A stretch of 64,000 bases of DNA from Pseudomonas gingeri (GTDB lineage: Bacteria; Pseudomonadota; Gammaproteobacteria; Pseudomonadales; Pseudomonadaceae): assembly GCF_013385635.1 (NCBI RefSeq), contig NZ_JACAPR010000001.1:1-64000 (forward strand). Reading direction: 5' to 3'. The notes beneath the pieces are model-generated. The model saw only the letters and a program-made list of their open reading frames with translations. It had not been told where the DNA came from and searched no databases. Both the position numbers and the translations under genes were made by a program. This document shows positions 46,973 through 56,972 of the stretch, in pieces; the stretch's first letter is position 1, and each line of letters starts with the position of its first letter.

Positions 46973-47680
46973 TCAGGCCCTGGTGTTCCAGCCGGCCAGC
47001 AGTGCCGGCAGTTCGGTCAGGCTGCGGACCTCGGCATCCGGTTGCTTGTCCGCTTCCCAGGCCTTGCCCGTCGGGTTGTACCAGATCGCCCGCAGGCCCG
47101 CTTGTTGCGCCCCGGCGATATCGTCGCCCGGATGGTCGCCGATGTGCACCGCCGCCTCGGCCGGAATGTTCCCGCCACGTACCAGTGCTTCGTGAAACAA
47201 CCGTGAGTCGGGCTTGGCGATGCCGATGTCTTCGGCGCACAGGGCAAAGCGGAAGTAGTCGGCAAGGCCCAGGCGGCGCACGTCGGCATTGCCATTGGTG
47301 ACCACGCCCAGGGCAAAGGAGCGGCCGAGGGTCTCCAGGGTCGGCTCGACCTCGGGAAACACCTCGATCTGGTGCCGGGCGTGAATGAATACTTCGAACG
47401 CTTCCGCTGCCAGTGTCTCGGCCTGCCCGTGGGCGTAGCCGGCTTCCTCCAGCGCATGGAACAGCACCCGGCGGCGCAAGGCGCTGATGCGATGCTTGAG
47501 CGTCGGGTCCTTGAGCAGCACCCGTTCGCGGATCGCCCACAGGTGTTCGATCGGTACGCCGCCCAGGTCCGGAGCGTGCCCGGCCAGCCATTCGCGCAAC
47601 ACGTTCTCGGCGCTGTGGATCACCGGCGCGGTATCCCACAAGGTGTCGTCGAGGTCGAAGGTGATCAGCTGAATCGTCAT
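46973..47680 (-). CDS. yigB: HAD-family hydrolase, YigB-like
   Basis: The 235-residue protein has HAD motif I FDLDDTLWDT (residues 8-17), motif II VVTNGN, and motif IV GDHPGDDIAGA. YigB of E. coli dephosphorylates FMN, and the gene follows xerC there too, so FMN phosphatase activity is plausible. Its start codon overlaps the xerC stop (TAATG), implying cotranscription with xerC. Confidence 0.88.
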   Translation of the reverse strand: MTIQLITFDLDDTLWDTAPVIHSAENVLREWLAGHAPDLGGVPIEHLWAIRERVLLKDPTLKHRISALRRRVLFHALEEAGYAHGQAETLAAEAFEVFIHARHQIEVFPEVEPTLETLGRSFALGVVTNGNADVRRLGLADYFRFALCAEDIGIAKPDSRLFHEALVRGGNIPAEAAVHIGDHPGDDIAGAQQAGLRAIWYNPTGKAWEADKQPDAEVRSLTELPALLAGWNTRA

Positions 47681-48576
47681 TACTCACTATCCTTGCTGCG
47701 CTTGGCCCGGGGGTGGGCGCTGTCATAGACGGTTGCCAGATGCTGGAAGTCCAGGTGGGTGTAGATCTGCGTGGTCTTGATGTCCGAGTGGCCGAGCAGC
47801 TCCTGCACCGCGCGCAGGTCCTGGGAGGACTCCAGCAGGTGGCTGGCAAAGGAGTGCCGGAGCATGTGCGGGTGCAGGTTCTGTCCCAGTTCACGCTCGC
47901 CGGCAGCCTTGACCCGTAGCTGGATGGCCCGCGGCCCGAGGCGCCGGCCTTGCTGGCTGACGAATACCGCATCGTCCGCCGGATTGCTCAGGACGCGCAA
48001 TGGCAGCCAGGTCAGCAGGGCTTCGCGGGCCTTGCGGCCGACCGGCAGGACGCGGGTCTTGCTGCCCTTGCCGTGGACCTGCACCAGGCCGTCGGCCAGG
48101 TCCAACTGATCGAGGTTGAGCCCGGTCAGCTCCGACAGGCGCAGGCCCGAGGAATAGAACAGTTCGAGAATGGCCTGGTCGCGGTGGGCGAGGAAGTCAT
48201 CCTCGACGGCGCCGTCGAGCAGTTGCAGGGCGCGGTCGGTGTCGAGGGTCTTGGGCAGCCGGCGTTCGCCCTTGGGCGGCGCCAGGCCGGTGGCCGGATC
48301 GTGGCTGCACAGGCCTTCGCGGTTCAGGTACTGGTACAGCCCGCGGACCGCCGACAGCAGCCGTGCCAGGCTGCGCGAGGATTGTCCCTGCTGGTGCAGG
48401 CGCGCCACCAGTCGCCGCAGCCGCTGGATATCCAGGGCCGCCCAGCTGGTGATCTGTTCCTTTGCGCAGAAGGCCAGGACTTTGTTCAGGTCGCGGCGGT
48501 AGGCTTCGAGGGTATGGGGCGACACCTGGCGCTCACTGCGCAGGTGCTCGCAGTAGGCGTCCAGTTGCCGTTCCAT
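47680..48576 (-). CDS. xerC: Site-specific tyrosine recombinase XerC
   Basis: The 298-residue recombinase has the catalytic parts [12 protein letters not shown] (Arg I), [14 protein letters not shown] (HxxR) and [14 protein letters not shown] (Tyr nucleophile). With XerD it resolves chromosome dimers at dif. It is the fourth gene of the lysA-dapF-DUF484-xerC-yigB cluster, and the next gene upstream ends two bases away. Confidence 0.96.
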   Translation of the reverse strand: MERQLDAYCEHLRSERQVSPHTLEAYRRDLNKVLAFCAKEQITSWAALDIQRLRRLVARLHQQGQSSRSLARLLSAVRGLYQYLNREGLCSHDPATGLAPPKGERRLPKTLDTDRALQLLDGAVEDDFLAHRDQAILELFYSSGLRLSELTGLNLDQLDLADGLVQVHGKGSKTRVLPVGRKAREALLTWLPLRVLSNPADDAVFVSQQGRRLGPRAIQLRVKAAGERELGQNLHPHMLRHSFASHLLESSQDLRAVQELLGHSDIKTTQIYTHLDFQHLATVYDSAHPRAKRSKDSE

Positions 48577-48578
48577 GA

Positions 48579-49304
48579 CTAGCGCACCGAGCGCAGGGAG
48601 TGGGTGAAGCGCGGGACGACACGGCCCAGGACTTCGGCTATGTAGCTGAGGAACAGCGTGCCGACCGAGCTCTTGTAGTGCTGCGGGTCGCGGCTGGCGA
48701 CGGCGAGCACGCCGTGCAGACCCAGATGGCTGATGGCGACCACGGCGGTGGAGCCGATCTGCTTGCGTTGCTCTTCACCGAACAGGAAGTCCAGTTCGTG
48801 CTCGCGCAGGCTGCCGCTGATGCTCTTGCCTTCCGAGAGCAGTCCGCCGATCGCCTGCTGGGCGTCGGTGCCGCTGACCCAGCGGCCCACCGGCATGGCG
48901 TTGTCGCTGAACAGGATCAGGCTGACGAAGGGCACCTGGAAATCCTGGCGCAGGCTGTCCTCGACGGCCATCACCAGGTCTTCCAGGCTGGCCGCGTCCA
49001 TCAGTGCAAGGATCAGCCGGCGGGTCTTGTCGAACAGCCGGTCGTTGTCCCGGGCGACGTCCATCAGCTGTGAAAGCCGGTGGCGCATCTCGATATTACG
49101 TTCGCGCAGGATCTTCATCTGCCGTTCGACCAGCGATACCGTGTCACCCCGCTGGTGTGGAATGCGCAGCGCCGGCAGCAGCTCTTCGTGCTCGACGAAG
49201 AAGTCCGGGTGGGCCTCCAGGTAGGCGGCGACGGTCGCCGCCTCCAGGCTTTGCGCAGGCAGTTCGTTGGGCTGTTCGGCTGGAGCCTGAGGCTGATCGG
49301 TCAT
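48579..49304 (-). CDS. DUF484 family protein
   Basis: The 241-residue protein starts at ATG 49304 ([11 protein letters not shown]). The DUF484/GAF-like domain has [20 protein letters not shown] and [20 protein letters not shown], with a coiled-coil segment. Function is unknown, but it is conserved between dapF and xerC throughout gamma-proteobacteria. Confidence 0.9.
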   Translation of the reverse strand: MTDQPQAPAEQPNELPAQSLEAATVAAYLEAHPDFFVEHEELLPALRIPHQRGDTVSLVERQMKILRERNIEMRHRLSQLMDVARDNDRLFDKTRRLILALMDAASLEDLVMAVEDSLRQDFQVPFVSLILFSDNAMPVGRWVSGTDAQQAIGGLLSEGKSISGSLREHELDFLFGEEQRKQIGSTAVVAISHLGLHGVLAVASRDPQHYKSSVGTLFLSYIAEVLGRVVPRFTHSLRSVR

Positions 49305-49317
49305 GACGTTCGCTCGC

Positions 49318-50148
49318 TTATAGACGCACTTGTCCTTCATACACCCGTACGGCCGGCCCGGTCATCATCACCGGCTCGCCGTCGCCGGCCCATTCGATGG
49401 ACAGGCGTCCGCCGGGCAGGTCGATGGTCACCGGCGAATCCATCCAGCCCTGGCTGATGGCCGCGACCGCCGCCGCGCAAGCGCCGGTGCCGCAGGCCTG
49501 GGTTTCCCCGGCGCCACGCTCCCAGACGCGCAGTTGCGCGCGCTGGCGATCGATCACCTGCAGGAAGCCGACATTGACCCGCGCCGGGAAGCGCGGATGA
49601 TGTTCGATCTTCGGTCCCAGCTCGTGCACCGGGGCGCTGTTGATGTCCGTGACGCGCAGCACCGCATGGGGGTTGCCCATGGACACGGCGGCCAGGTCGA
49701 CGCTCTGGCCGTCGACGTCGACCTGATAGCTCAGGGCCTGGGTCGGGGCCTGGAACGGAATATCCGCCGGCACCCGGCGCGGGGCGCCCATGTTCACGCT
49801 GATCTGGCCGTCCTGACGGACGTCCAGTTCGATGACGCCGCTCTTGGTCTCGACGCGGATCTGCCGCTTGGCGGTCAGGCGCTTGTCCAGCACGAAGCGC
49901 GCGAAGCAGCGGGCACCGTTGCCGCATTGCTCCACTTCCGAGCCGTCGGAGTTGAAGATCCGATAACGGAAATCCACCTCGGGATTGCTCGGCGCTTCGA
50001 CGATCAGCAACTGGTCGAAGCCGATGCCGGTGTGCCGGTCACCCCATTGCTTGGCGTGCTTGGGCAGGATGTGCGCGTGCTGGCTGACCAGGTCGAGGAC
50101 CATGAAGTCGTTGCCCAGGCCGTGCATCTTGGTAAAACGCAGCAGCAT
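49318..50148 (-). CDS. dapF: Diaminopimelate epimerase
   Basis: The 276-residue protein has the two catalytic Cys sites [13 protein letters not shown] and [11 protein letters not shown]. It converts LL- to meso-diaminopimelate for lysine and peptidoglycan. It directly follows lysA, whose stop lies 4 bases upstream. Confidence 0.97.
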   Translation of the reverse strand: MLLRFTKMHGLGNDFMVLDLVSQHAHILPKHAKQWGDRHTGIGFDQLLIVEAPSNPEVDFRYRIFNSDGSEVEQCGNGARCFARFVLDKRLTAKRQIRVETKSGVIELDVRQDGQISVNMGAPRRVPADIPFQAPTQALSYQVDVDGQSVDLAAVSMGNPHAVLRVTDINSAPVHELGPKIEHHPRFPARVNVGFLQVIDRQRAQLRVWERGAGETQACGTGACAAAVAAISQGWMDSPVTIDLPGGRLSIEWAGDGEPVMMTGPAVRVYEGQVRL

Positions 50149-50152
50149 GGTC

Positions 50153-51400
50153 TTACTCCGGCAACAGGCTTTCGCCGGCGTACAACTCGGCCAATGTCTC
50201 GCGACGGCGGATTTCGATCATCTGCTCGCCATCCACCAGCACTTCGGCGGCACGGCCGCGCGTGTTGTAGTTGGAACTCATGACAAAACCATAGGCGCCG
50301 GCCGAATGGACGGCCAGCAGGTCGCCTTCCTCCAGCGCGAGCTGGCGATCCTTGGCCAGGAAGTCGCCGGTTTCGCAGATCGGTCCGACGATGTCGTAGG
50401 CCCGTGGCGCGCTGTCACGCGGGCGCACGGCGGTGACGTTCATCCAGGCCTGGTACAGCGCCGGGCGGATCAGGTCGTTCATCGCCGCGTCGACGATGGC
50501 GAAGTCCTTGTATTCGGTGTGCTTGAGGTACTCGACCCGGGTCAGCAGCACGCCGGCGTTGGCAACGATAAAGCGGCCCGGTTCGAACATCAGGGTCAGG
50601 TCGCGACCGGCGGTGCGCTCGCGCACGGCCTTGATGTAGTCGGCCACCAGCGGCGGCTCTTCATCGCGATAACGCACGCCGACGCCGCCACCGAGGTCGA
50701 TGTGGTGCAGGTAGATACCGCATTCGCCGAGGCGGTCGATCAGCGCCAGCAGGCGGTCGAGGGCATCGAGGAACGGCGGCAGGCTGGTCAGTTGCGAGCC
50801 GATATGGCAATCGACGCCCAGGACTTCCAGGTTCGGCAGCTGTGCGGCGCGGACATACACCTCTTCCGCGTCGGCGATGGCGATGCCGAACTTGTTTTCC
50901 TTCAGGCCGGTGGAGATGTACGGGTGTGTGCCGGCATCCACGTCCGGGTTGACCCGCAGCGAGATCGGCGCGCGTACGCCCATCTCGGCCGCCACCACTT
51001 GCAGGCGCTCCAGCTCGTCGGTGGACTCGACGTTGAAGCAGTGCACGCCGACTTCCAGGGCGCGACGCATGTCGTCACGGCTCTTGCCGACGCCGGAGAA
51101 GACGATCTTGTCCGCCGTGCCGCCGGCGGCCAGGACACGCTCCAGTTCGCCACGGGAAACGATGTCGAAACCGGCACCCAGGCGCGCCAGGACATTCAGC
51201 ACGCCGAGGTTGGAGTTGGCCTTGACCGCATAGCAGACCAGGTGCGGCGCACCCTGCAGGGCATCGGCATAAGCGTGGTACTGCGCCTCGATATGGGCGC
51301 GGGAGTAGACATAAGTCGGTGTGCCAAAGCGCTCGGCGATGGCGGACAAAGCTACACCTTCCGCGAACAGTTCACCGTCGCGGTAGTTAAAAGCGTCCAT
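50153..51400 (-). CDS. lysA: Diaminopimelate decarboxylase
   Basis: The 415-residue PLP enzyme has the lysine segment [12 protein letters not shown], the [10 protein letters not shown] motif and [14 protein letters not shown] central region with EPGR. It makes L-lysine from meso-diaminopimelate. It is the second gene of an operon beginning with the lipoprotein gene lptM. Confidence 0.97.
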   Translation of the reverse strand: MDAFNYRDGELFAEGVALSAIAERFGTPTYVYSRAHIEAQYHAYADALQGAPHLVCYAVKANSNLGVLNVLARLGAGFDIVSRGELERVLAAGGTADKIVFSGVGKSRDDMRRALEVGVHCFNVESTDELERLQVVAAEMGVRAPISLRVNPDVDAGTHPYISTGLKENKFGIAIADAEEVYVRAAQLPNLEVLGVDCHIGSQLTSLPPFLDALDRLLALIDRLGECGIYLHHIDLGGGVGVRYRDEEPPLVADYIKAVRERTAGRDLTLMFEPGRFIVANAGVLLTRVEYLKHTEYKDFAIVDAAMNDLIRPALYQAWMNVTAVRPRDSAPRAYDIVGPICETGDFLAKDRQLALEEGDLLAVHSAGAYGFVMSSNYNTRGRAAEVLVDGEQMIEIRRRETLAELYAGESLLPE

Positions 51401-51409
51401 GGTGATCCC

Positions 51410-51571
51410 TTAGTAGGTGTCGTGCTTGTGCGCTTTGGACTGCGAGGACTTGGCCTGGTCGTCCGGGTTCTGGCTGTCATCGGGAAGATACAGCGGACCT
51501 TTTTGCCCACAGGCAGAGACCAGGCAAGCGATCGCGAGGAGCGCAGCAAGGGAAGAGATCAGGCGCTTCAT
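51410..51571 (-). CDS. lptM: LPS-assembly lipoprotein LptM
   Basis: The 53-residue lipoprotein has signal [20 protein letters not shown] then lipobox Cys21, followed by the hallmark [10 protein letters not shown]. LptM (formerly YifL) stabilises the LptD-LptE outer-membrane machine. It directly precedes lysA, the same order as in E. coli and other proteobacteria. Confidence 0.92.
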   Translation of the reverse strand: MKRLISSLAALLAIACLVSACGQKGPLYLPDDSQNPDDQAKSSQSKAHKHDTY

Positions 51572-51787
51572 GGCGAAATCCTTTGTAAAAGCATTAATTG
51601 CGCCCGAGTATACCGGCCACCCGGCGGCTTGCCTATGCGGGCCGCCAGCCGGACTCCGGCGGGTCGATCGGGACCCGGTGGATTATTGATGCCACTGTCG
51701 CTCCAGGGTGGTTATGCTTTGCAATCATCCGCGAGCGCCCGTATCTTCAGGCGCCTGGAGTGACCAGTATTTTTCGAGGTTTGCGCA

Positions 51788-52144
51788 ATGAGTTTGACTG
51801 AAGCCCGTTTTCACGATCTGGTCGATAGCACGCTGGAAAACCTGGAAGAAGTATTCGACGAGAGTGGCCTGGATCTGGACCAGGAAAACTCCAGCGGTAT
51901 GCTCACCGTGAAGTTCGAAGGTGGCAGCCAGCTGATTTTCAGTCGCCAGGAGCCTCTGCTTCAGCTCTGGCTGGCGACGTCCAAGCCCTCTGGCGCTTAT
52001 CACTTCGAGTACAAGGAAAGCAGCAGTGAAGATGAAGATGGCAGTTATTGGTTCTGCGTGAAGAGCGAAGAGAAGCTCAACGAGATCCTCGCGCGCTTTA
52101 CCCTGGAACAGTCCGGTGCCGATCTGGACTTCGACGAGATCTGA
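51788..52144 (+). CDS. cyaY: Frataxin homologue CyaY
   Basis: The 118-residue protein has the acidic first helix (MSLTEARFHDLVDSTLENLE, then EVFDESGLDLD) and the beta-sheet segment with SRQEPLLQLWLATSKPSGAY. CyaY modulates iron-sulfur cluster assembly with IscS. It is divergent from the lptM-lysA operon. Confidence 0.95.
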   Translation: MSLTEARFHDLVDSTLENLEEVFDESGLDLDQENSSGMLTVKFEGGSQLIFSRQEPLLQLWLATSKPSGAYHFEYKESSSEDEDGSYWFCVKSEEKLNEILARFTLEQSGADLDFDEI

Positions 52145-52146
52145 TC

Positions 52147-52368
52147 GTGACGCAGCAAGCCACACCGGCAAGACCCGCCAAACCGCTGTACAGCAACATC
52201 AGCCAGGCTGTGCCTTCGCCTTGCGTGAGCCTGTGCCGGCTCGATGAGCAAAAAGTGTGTATCGGCTGTTTTCGGCATGTCGAGGACATTCGCGAGTGGC
52301 GCTCGGCCGACGACCAGCGCCGTCGGGTGATCTGCGAGCAGGCGCGGCAGCGCCAGGCGTGTGCCTGA
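52147..52368 (+). CDS. DUF1289 domain protein
   Basis: A GTG at 52147, two bases after the cyaY stop, gives 73 residues with SPCVSLCRLDEQKVCIGCFR, the four-Cys motif of DUF1289, and a following EIREW. The cysteines suggest metal binding; no function is known. It is likely translated together with cyaY. Confidence 0.85.
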   Translation: MTQQATPARPAKPLYSNISQAVPSPCVSLCRLDEQKVCIGCFRHVEDIREWRSADDQRRRVICEQARQRQACA

Positions 52369-52381
52369 GCCTTACGGTCCC

Positions 52382-52467
52382 TTGTAGGAGCCGGCTTGCC
52401 GGCGATGGCGTCCGGTCGGCCGATGCCAGCTTCAAGGGCCTCATCGCTGGCAAGCCAGCTCCCACAG
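52382..52467. repeat. REP/BIME pair
   Basis: The arms TTGTAGGAGCCGGCTTGCCG and TCGCTGGCAAGCCAGCTCCC face each other, as at 33813-33898. Confidence 0.85.
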
Positions 52468-52474
52468 GGGCATT

Positions 52475-52506
52475 GATCGTTCCCACGCTCTAGCATGGGA
52501 ACGATC
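52475..52506. repeat. Minimal 32-bp form of the palindromic repeat
   Basis: GATCGTTCCCACGCTC and its near complement (one mismatch, CATGGGAACGATC) are joined almost directly, with the interior missing. Confidence 0.8.
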
Positions 52507-52580
52507 GGAGCCGCATTGCCCGGTTTATGTCCATCATCAGGGCCGACCCGCTTCTGCGGCTTGTGTATTTGCGCTGCTGT

Positions 52581-52647
52581 GATAGTGTCAAGCCACGCCT
52601 CGGGTTGACGAGGCACGTGAAAACCCCGCCTTTCGTGGCGGGGTTTT
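52581..52647 (+). promoter_or_regulatory. rnk leader: promoter, hairpin and terminator (attenuator candidate)
   Basis: A TTGTGT/GATAGT promoter-like pair (weak spacing) ends at 52586. GCCTCG-GGTTGA-CGAGGC at 52597-52614 is followed by a strong terminator hairpin, AAAACCCCGCC and GGCGGGGTTTT (52620-52647). Only 37 bases then remain before rnk, too few for another promoter. Confidence 0.6.
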
Positions 52648-52684
52648 GCTTTTATCGTGCAGAAAAAAGGAGTCTGCCTGGATC

Positions 52685-53098
52685 ATGAGCACCGCACCTT
52701 CCATCATCCTCACCCGCCTCGATGTGCAGCGTCTCGAGCGCCTGATCGACAGCCTGGACGATTCGCTGCCGGGCGTCGTCGCGTTGCAGGCCGAACTGGA
52801 TCGCGCTGAAAGCGTCGTGGGGCACGAAGAAGTGCCCGCCGGTGTCGTGACCATGAACTCCCGGGTCCATTGTCGCGAAGAAGGCAGTGGCAAGGACTAT
52901 CACCTGACCCTGGTCTACCCCCAGGATGCCAATGCCGACGAAGGCAAGATCTCGATTCTCGCGCCGGTCGGCAGCGCCTTGCTCGGCTTGCAGGTCGGAC
53001 AGCACATCGACTGGCCGGCTCCGGGCGGCAAGACCCTGAAGCTGACCCTGCTGGAAGTCGAATACCAGCCGGAAGCGGCCGGTGACTTTCACCTCTGA
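52685..53098 (+). CDS. rnk: Nucleoside diphosphate kinase regulator
   Basis: The 137-residue protein has an N-terminal coiled coil (LTRLDVQRLERLIDSLDDSL) and a GreA/GreB C-terminal-type domain (DEGKISILAPVGSALLGL). Rnk binds RNA polymerase and influences nucleoside diphosphate kinase and alginate in pseudomonads. The start codon ATG 52685 has AAAAGGAG upstream. Expression must pass the upstream terminator. Confidence 0.92.
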   Translation: MSTAPSIILTRLDVQRLERLIDSLDDSLPGVVALQAELDRAESVVGHEEVPAGVVTMNSRVHCREEGSGKDYHLTLVYPQDANADEGKISILAPVGSALLGLQVGQHIDWPAPGGKTLKLTLLEVEYQPEAAGDFHL

Positions 53099-53120
53099 GC
53101 CCTCACCCCCCTGAACCCTC

Positions 53121-55967
53121 TCAGGCCTGTTCCAGGGCGATATTCAGCGAGCTTTCCAGGTCGGCCTTGTAGCGCAGGTACAGGTTGGTCGAGCCCGTGC
53201 CTTCGCCGACCAGGCCGCTGAGGTCCAGGTCGGTGATGTAGCAGCGATAGCGCTCGACCTCGCGGCGCTGGCCGATAATTTCCTGGGCAACCGCGATAAA
53301 CAGCTGGTCGCCGTATTCCAGTTCGGAAAACTCCCGCTGATTGCAGTACAGGGTGACCTGGACTTCGTTCGGCCCGGCTTTGCCGACGATCGCCTGGACG
53401 TCGTAGAACGGCTTGTTGACCGGTGTCTGCGGTGCCGGCCGGGCCTCGACCCGTCGTGCCCGGCCCGGTGCGGAGGGCAATAGCTGGTAATACAGGGTTT
53501 CCAGCACGGTCGCGGGCAATGTCGAGTCCATCGGCATCAAGGCTTCGCGACGGTACAGGATCGACTGCAGGAAGCGTTGCAACGGCACCAGCAGGCTTTG
53601 CTCGTCATGGAACGGCACGCGCTGTTGCCACAGGGCATTGAACTCATCCAGCACATACAACTCGGCCTGGTGCTCGTTGATCCGGAAGAACACCTGTATG
53701 CACTCGGGCTGGCCCATCGGCAGCACCAGTGCCAGGTCGTGTTCCTCCATGGCCCGCAGGTCCAGGTGCAGTGGGCTGTAGCTCGACAGGTCGGCGCTCA
53801 GGTAGTCGAGCAGCGTCGACAGGTTGTCCAGGGCGATATGGCGGACCTGGCCGGGCACCAGCTCCAGCACGTGGTAGTGCTGCTGGACCTGCACCAGGTA
53901 GCGATGATTGAGGTCGCCGATCAACAGTTCCTGGGCGGTGTTGAGCACTTCCTCGACGCGCTGGGCGATGAATTGCGCGCGGTTGTGGCAGAAGCAGCGC
54001 ACCCGCAGCCTTGGCAACTCGCGCCCCAGGGGCAGGTTGTTGAGGTAGTCGCGCAGGCAGTCGAGCAGGGCATGGGGGCCGTCGTAACGGCTGATCAGCA
54101 CCTCGTTCCAACTGTTGAGGGTGACCTGGTCGAGGGTCAGCACCAGGTTTTCCCGGACACCGGCGTAACTCAGGGAGTCGGTGCGCTCGGTGGTCATCAG
54201 GATATTCAGGTCGCGGTGGTGCTTGAGCGGGTCGACGCCGACATTGACCAGCAACAGCACCTCGCCGGGGATGCTCGGGCGCAGCAGCTGTTCTTCGCTG
54301 ACGGTGCTCAGCGGCAGGGCGATCACCTGCTGCAGGCTGCCGAGCAGGTTGAACAGCTCGAACTCGGTCAGGTCGCTGCTGCCGGGGTGCAGCGCCAGGC
54401 GGGTGCTGCTGTCGATCACGCCGTTGCGGTGGCACCAGGTCAGCAGTTCGAGCAGCTCGCGGCTGCGCTTGATCGGCGCGAAGTGTTCCCACTCCTGGGC
54501 GCCCAGGCTGCCGTTGTAGAGGCCCCAGTGGGTCTGTCCCGGTTCCTTGCGGTTGGGCGACTGGACCAGAGTCAGGGTGTCTTCGGCCAGGTCCGGGGCA
54601 ATGCCGGGGTTGATGAACTCGATCTTGCCGGCCTTGCGCTCGAACGCCGCGTACAACCGGCGCCCGAGAACATTGAGGTCACGCTTGTTGATCAGGCTGA
54701 CCGCCTGTTCGGTACGAGCGAACTGGGTCAGGAAGCGATAGCTGTAGTTGAGCTCGTTGACCAGCGCGCGACGTTCGGCGCTGACCTGGCGGACTTTCCA
54801 CTGGCTGCGGCTGTCGAGCAGTGCCAGTTGCCGGCGATCCCAGCCCCATTCGCCGGCCAGGCGCTCGAGCAACCGGCGTTGCCAACTGGTGTTTCGCGAG
54901 TTGTTGCCGGTGAGCTTGCGGTTGACCTTCAGGTACAGGCTGCGCCGTACCAGTTCCAGGCGTTCCGGTTCGTTGCGGGCCTTGAGGTATTCCTCGATCC
55001 GCCGGTAGACCACGATATAGGGGTCCAGCTCGTCGAGGTCCAGCTGGTTGGCGAACACCGCCTGCTTGAAGCGCAGGCTCAGGCACTCGACCTGCGGGTG
55101 CTCGCTGGCATAGACCTCGGTCAGCAGCAGCTTGAGCACCGACTTATAGGGCGACTCGATCCCCTTGAACAGCTGCCAGAGCCCGGCACCGATGAACTCG
55201 CCCGGCGGGATCTGCGCCAGATGGCCGAGGTCCAGGCCTTCGTCCGCGCGAATAAAGCGCTTGGACAGCAGCGTATGGGTGTATTGGTCGTAGCGCGCCT
55301 CTTCGTACACCGGCACCAGCCACCACAGCGGCGTACGCCCGGCGAGCCAGATGGCGGTGCGATAGAACTCGTCCAGCAACAGGTAGTGCTGGGTGGTGCC
55401 GCAGTCTTCCGAACTCAGCTGGGCGTCCCGTTCGCCACGGACGAAACGCGCCGGGTCGATCAGGAAGAAATGCGCCTCGGCGCCCTGGCTGGCCGCCCAG
55501 GTTTCCAGCAACTGGCATTTCTTGCGCAGTTCCGCCAGTTCGCCCTGGCTGAGGTCGCTGGCGTGGCAGACCCAGAAGTCCATGTCGCTCTGGTCGGCCT
55601 GGGCCAGGGTGCCCAGGCTGCCCATCAGGAACAGCCCGTGGATCGGTCGTGGCGGGTTGCCGTGGCGAGCCTTGTAGGAGAAGGAGCGGGTCAGGCGCTG
55701 GGCTTCGGCCAGGGCCGAATCGTCCGGCTCATAGCTCGACAGGCCGGCCGGCGTGCTGCCCGAGACATAGCCGGGCAACAGTGGATGATTGACATGGAAA
55801 AACAGCGGCAGCACGTTCAGTACCACCTGTTGTCGCGGTGACAGCCCCTCCATGGCACGGTCGAGCCGACCCTGATTGAGCTTCAGAAAGCGCGAACGCA
55901 ACTGGCTGAGCACCTTGCGGTCGATGCCCTCGTCCAGGTTTGGGCGAATTTCATGGGTGCGCGTCAT
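53121..55967 (-). CDS. cyaA: Class I adenylate cyclase
   Basis: The 948-residue protein matches the class I cyclase family, with an N-terminal catalytic part containing GSLGTLAQADQSDMDFWV and a long C-terminal regulatory part. It makes cAMP, which acts through Vfr/CRP. The length is close to that of other Pseudomonas cyclases. A small weakly promoted gap separates it from genes on the other side. Confidence 0.92.
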   Translation of the reverse strand: MTRTHEIRPNLDEGIDRKVLSQLRSRFLKLNQGRLDRAMEGLSPRQQVVLNVLPLFFHVNHPLLPGYVSGSTPAGLSSYEPDDSALAEAQRLTRSFSYKARHGNPPRPIHGLFLMGSLGTLAQADQSDMDFWVCHASDLSQGELAELRKKCQLLETWAASQGAEAHFFLIDPARFVRGERDAQLSSEDCGTTQHYLLLDEFYRTAIWLAGRTPLWWLVPVYEEARYDQYTHTLLSKRFIRADEGLDLGHLAQIPPGEFIGAGLWQLFKGIESPYKSVLKLLLTEVYASEHPQVECLSLRFKQAVFANQLDLDELDPYIVVYRRIEEYLKARNEPERLELVRRSLYLKVNRKLTGNNSRNTSWQRRLLERLAGEWGWDRRQLALLDSRSQWKVRQVSAERRALVNELNYSYRFLTQFARTEQAVSLINKRDLNVLGRRLYAAFERKAGKIEFINPGIAPDLAEDTLTLVQSPNRKEPGQTHWGLYNGSLGAQEWEHFAPIKRSRELLELLTWCHRNGVIDSSTRLALHPGSSDLTEFELFNLLGSLQQVIALPLSTVSEEQLLRPSIPGEVLLLVNVGVDPLKHHRDLNILMTTERTDSLSYAGVRENLVLTLDQVTLNSWNEVLISRYDGPHALLDCLRDYLNNLPLGRELPRLRVRCFCHNRAQFIAQRVEEVLNTAQELLIGDLNHRYLVQVQQHYHVLELVPGQVRHIALDNLSTLLDYLSADLSSYSPLHLDLRAMEEHDLALVLPMGQPECIQVFFRINEHQAELYVLDEFNALWQQRVPFHDEQSLLVPLQRFLQSILYRREALMPMDSTLPATVLETLYYQLLPSAPGRARRVEARPAPQTPVNKPFYDVQAIVGKAGPNEVQVTLYCNQREFSELEYGDQLFIAVAQEIIGQRREVERYRCYITDLDLSGLVGEGTGSTNLYLRYKADLESSLNIALEQA

Positions 55968-56150
55968 TTCAAACTCAAACCGGCTCAGCGGCGCTCGACA
56001 GTAGGAAATCTCTGAAGGGTGGCAGTTTACAGGCTAAGCGGGCCGCGCTTTAAGCTGAATTTGTCGAAGGATGTCAGATTGCCAGATGAGCGGCCGCGGT
56101 TTGCCCGCGCAATCCATGAAAAAAGGCGATTGCGTGGGCTGCGGGCGGAT

Positions 56151-56396
56151 TCAGGCGGCTTCTTTGACGCTCAGGATGGTCAGCAGGCCTTGGGCATGTT
56201 CGGCGGCGTCACGGCCCAGGCTGGTCAGGTAACCGCCGTCTCTCTGGGTGATCAGCTCTTTATCGAACAGGCGTTTGGCGGCGGCGATGGCAGTCGGGGC
56301 AGCGGTCTGATGAATTTTCAGACCCTCCTGGGAACTCCCCAGGTTGAACAGTGCAAGGATTTCCAGTTCGGCAACCAACTCAGGGGTATACGACAT
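56151..56396 (-). CDS. TIGR02647-type small protein
   Basis: The 81-residue protein (MSYTPELVAELEILALFNL) has the conserved LFDKELITQRDGGYLTSLG segment of a pseudomonad/shewanella family with a winged-helix-like look. Function is unknown; DNA binding is inferred from the fold only. Confidence 0.8.
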   Translation of the reverse strand: MSYTPELVAELEILALFNLGSSQEGLKIHQTAAPTAIAAAKRLFDKELITQRDGGYLTSLGRDAAEHAQGLLTILSVKEAA

Positions 56397-56562
56397 AAGG
56401 ACTCCAGACTTTCTAGGAATTATTGGACGACAGCGCCCCTAAGGTGATCCCACTTGCGCGGGCTGTCCAGTGCTGGATGCGCGCGCGGCCGGATGGCGTG
56501 CTGGAGGCGTGGGATCAGTTGTTACAGGGTTTTTCCAGTGTAGACAGTCCTTGATAAAGCGC

Positions 56563-56847
56563 TCACTGCTTTTCCGGCGGCAGCTCCGGCAAGGCGCGCA
56601 GGGCGGCTTCATACCAATCGGTATTGAACGCGCGGTCATCGTCGAGCATCGCGTCGATTTCCACCGCCAGTACATGGGCCATGAGGTTGAGGATTTCGTC
56701 GCGCTCGTAGCCGACCAGCGTCAGCTTGTTGAACGTGGCCTTGGCGGCTGGCGGGTTGTCGCTTTCGATCTGGTTTTCGATGGCCTGGACCAGGGTGCTC
56801 TCGGCGAACTCTTCGTCGTCGTTGTCGATATCGGTGGGCTCGCTCAT
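56563..56847 (-). CDS. Conserved Pseudomonas hypothetical protein
   Basis: The 94-residue acidic protein (MSEPTDIDNDDEEFAESTLV) has no recognised domain; middle residues form amphipathic helices (ATFNKLTLVGYERDEILNLM). It lies in the conserved region between cyaA and argH. Function unknown. Confidence 0.75.
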   Translation of the reverse strand: MSEPTDIDNDDEEFAESTLVQAIENQIESDNPPAAKATFNKLTLVGYERDEILNLMAHVLAVEIDAMLDDDRAFNTDWYEAALRALPELPPEKQ

Positions 56848-56972
56848 GGCAGGCTCCTCAAGGAAAGGTCGCCAGTTTACCCGTATTCAGCGGGCTGATG
56901 CTGCTGGCCGGTTGCCGTACGGTGTTCTATAACTGCCTGCGCCAACCCCGCGCACGGCCTGGAGGCTTTGTG

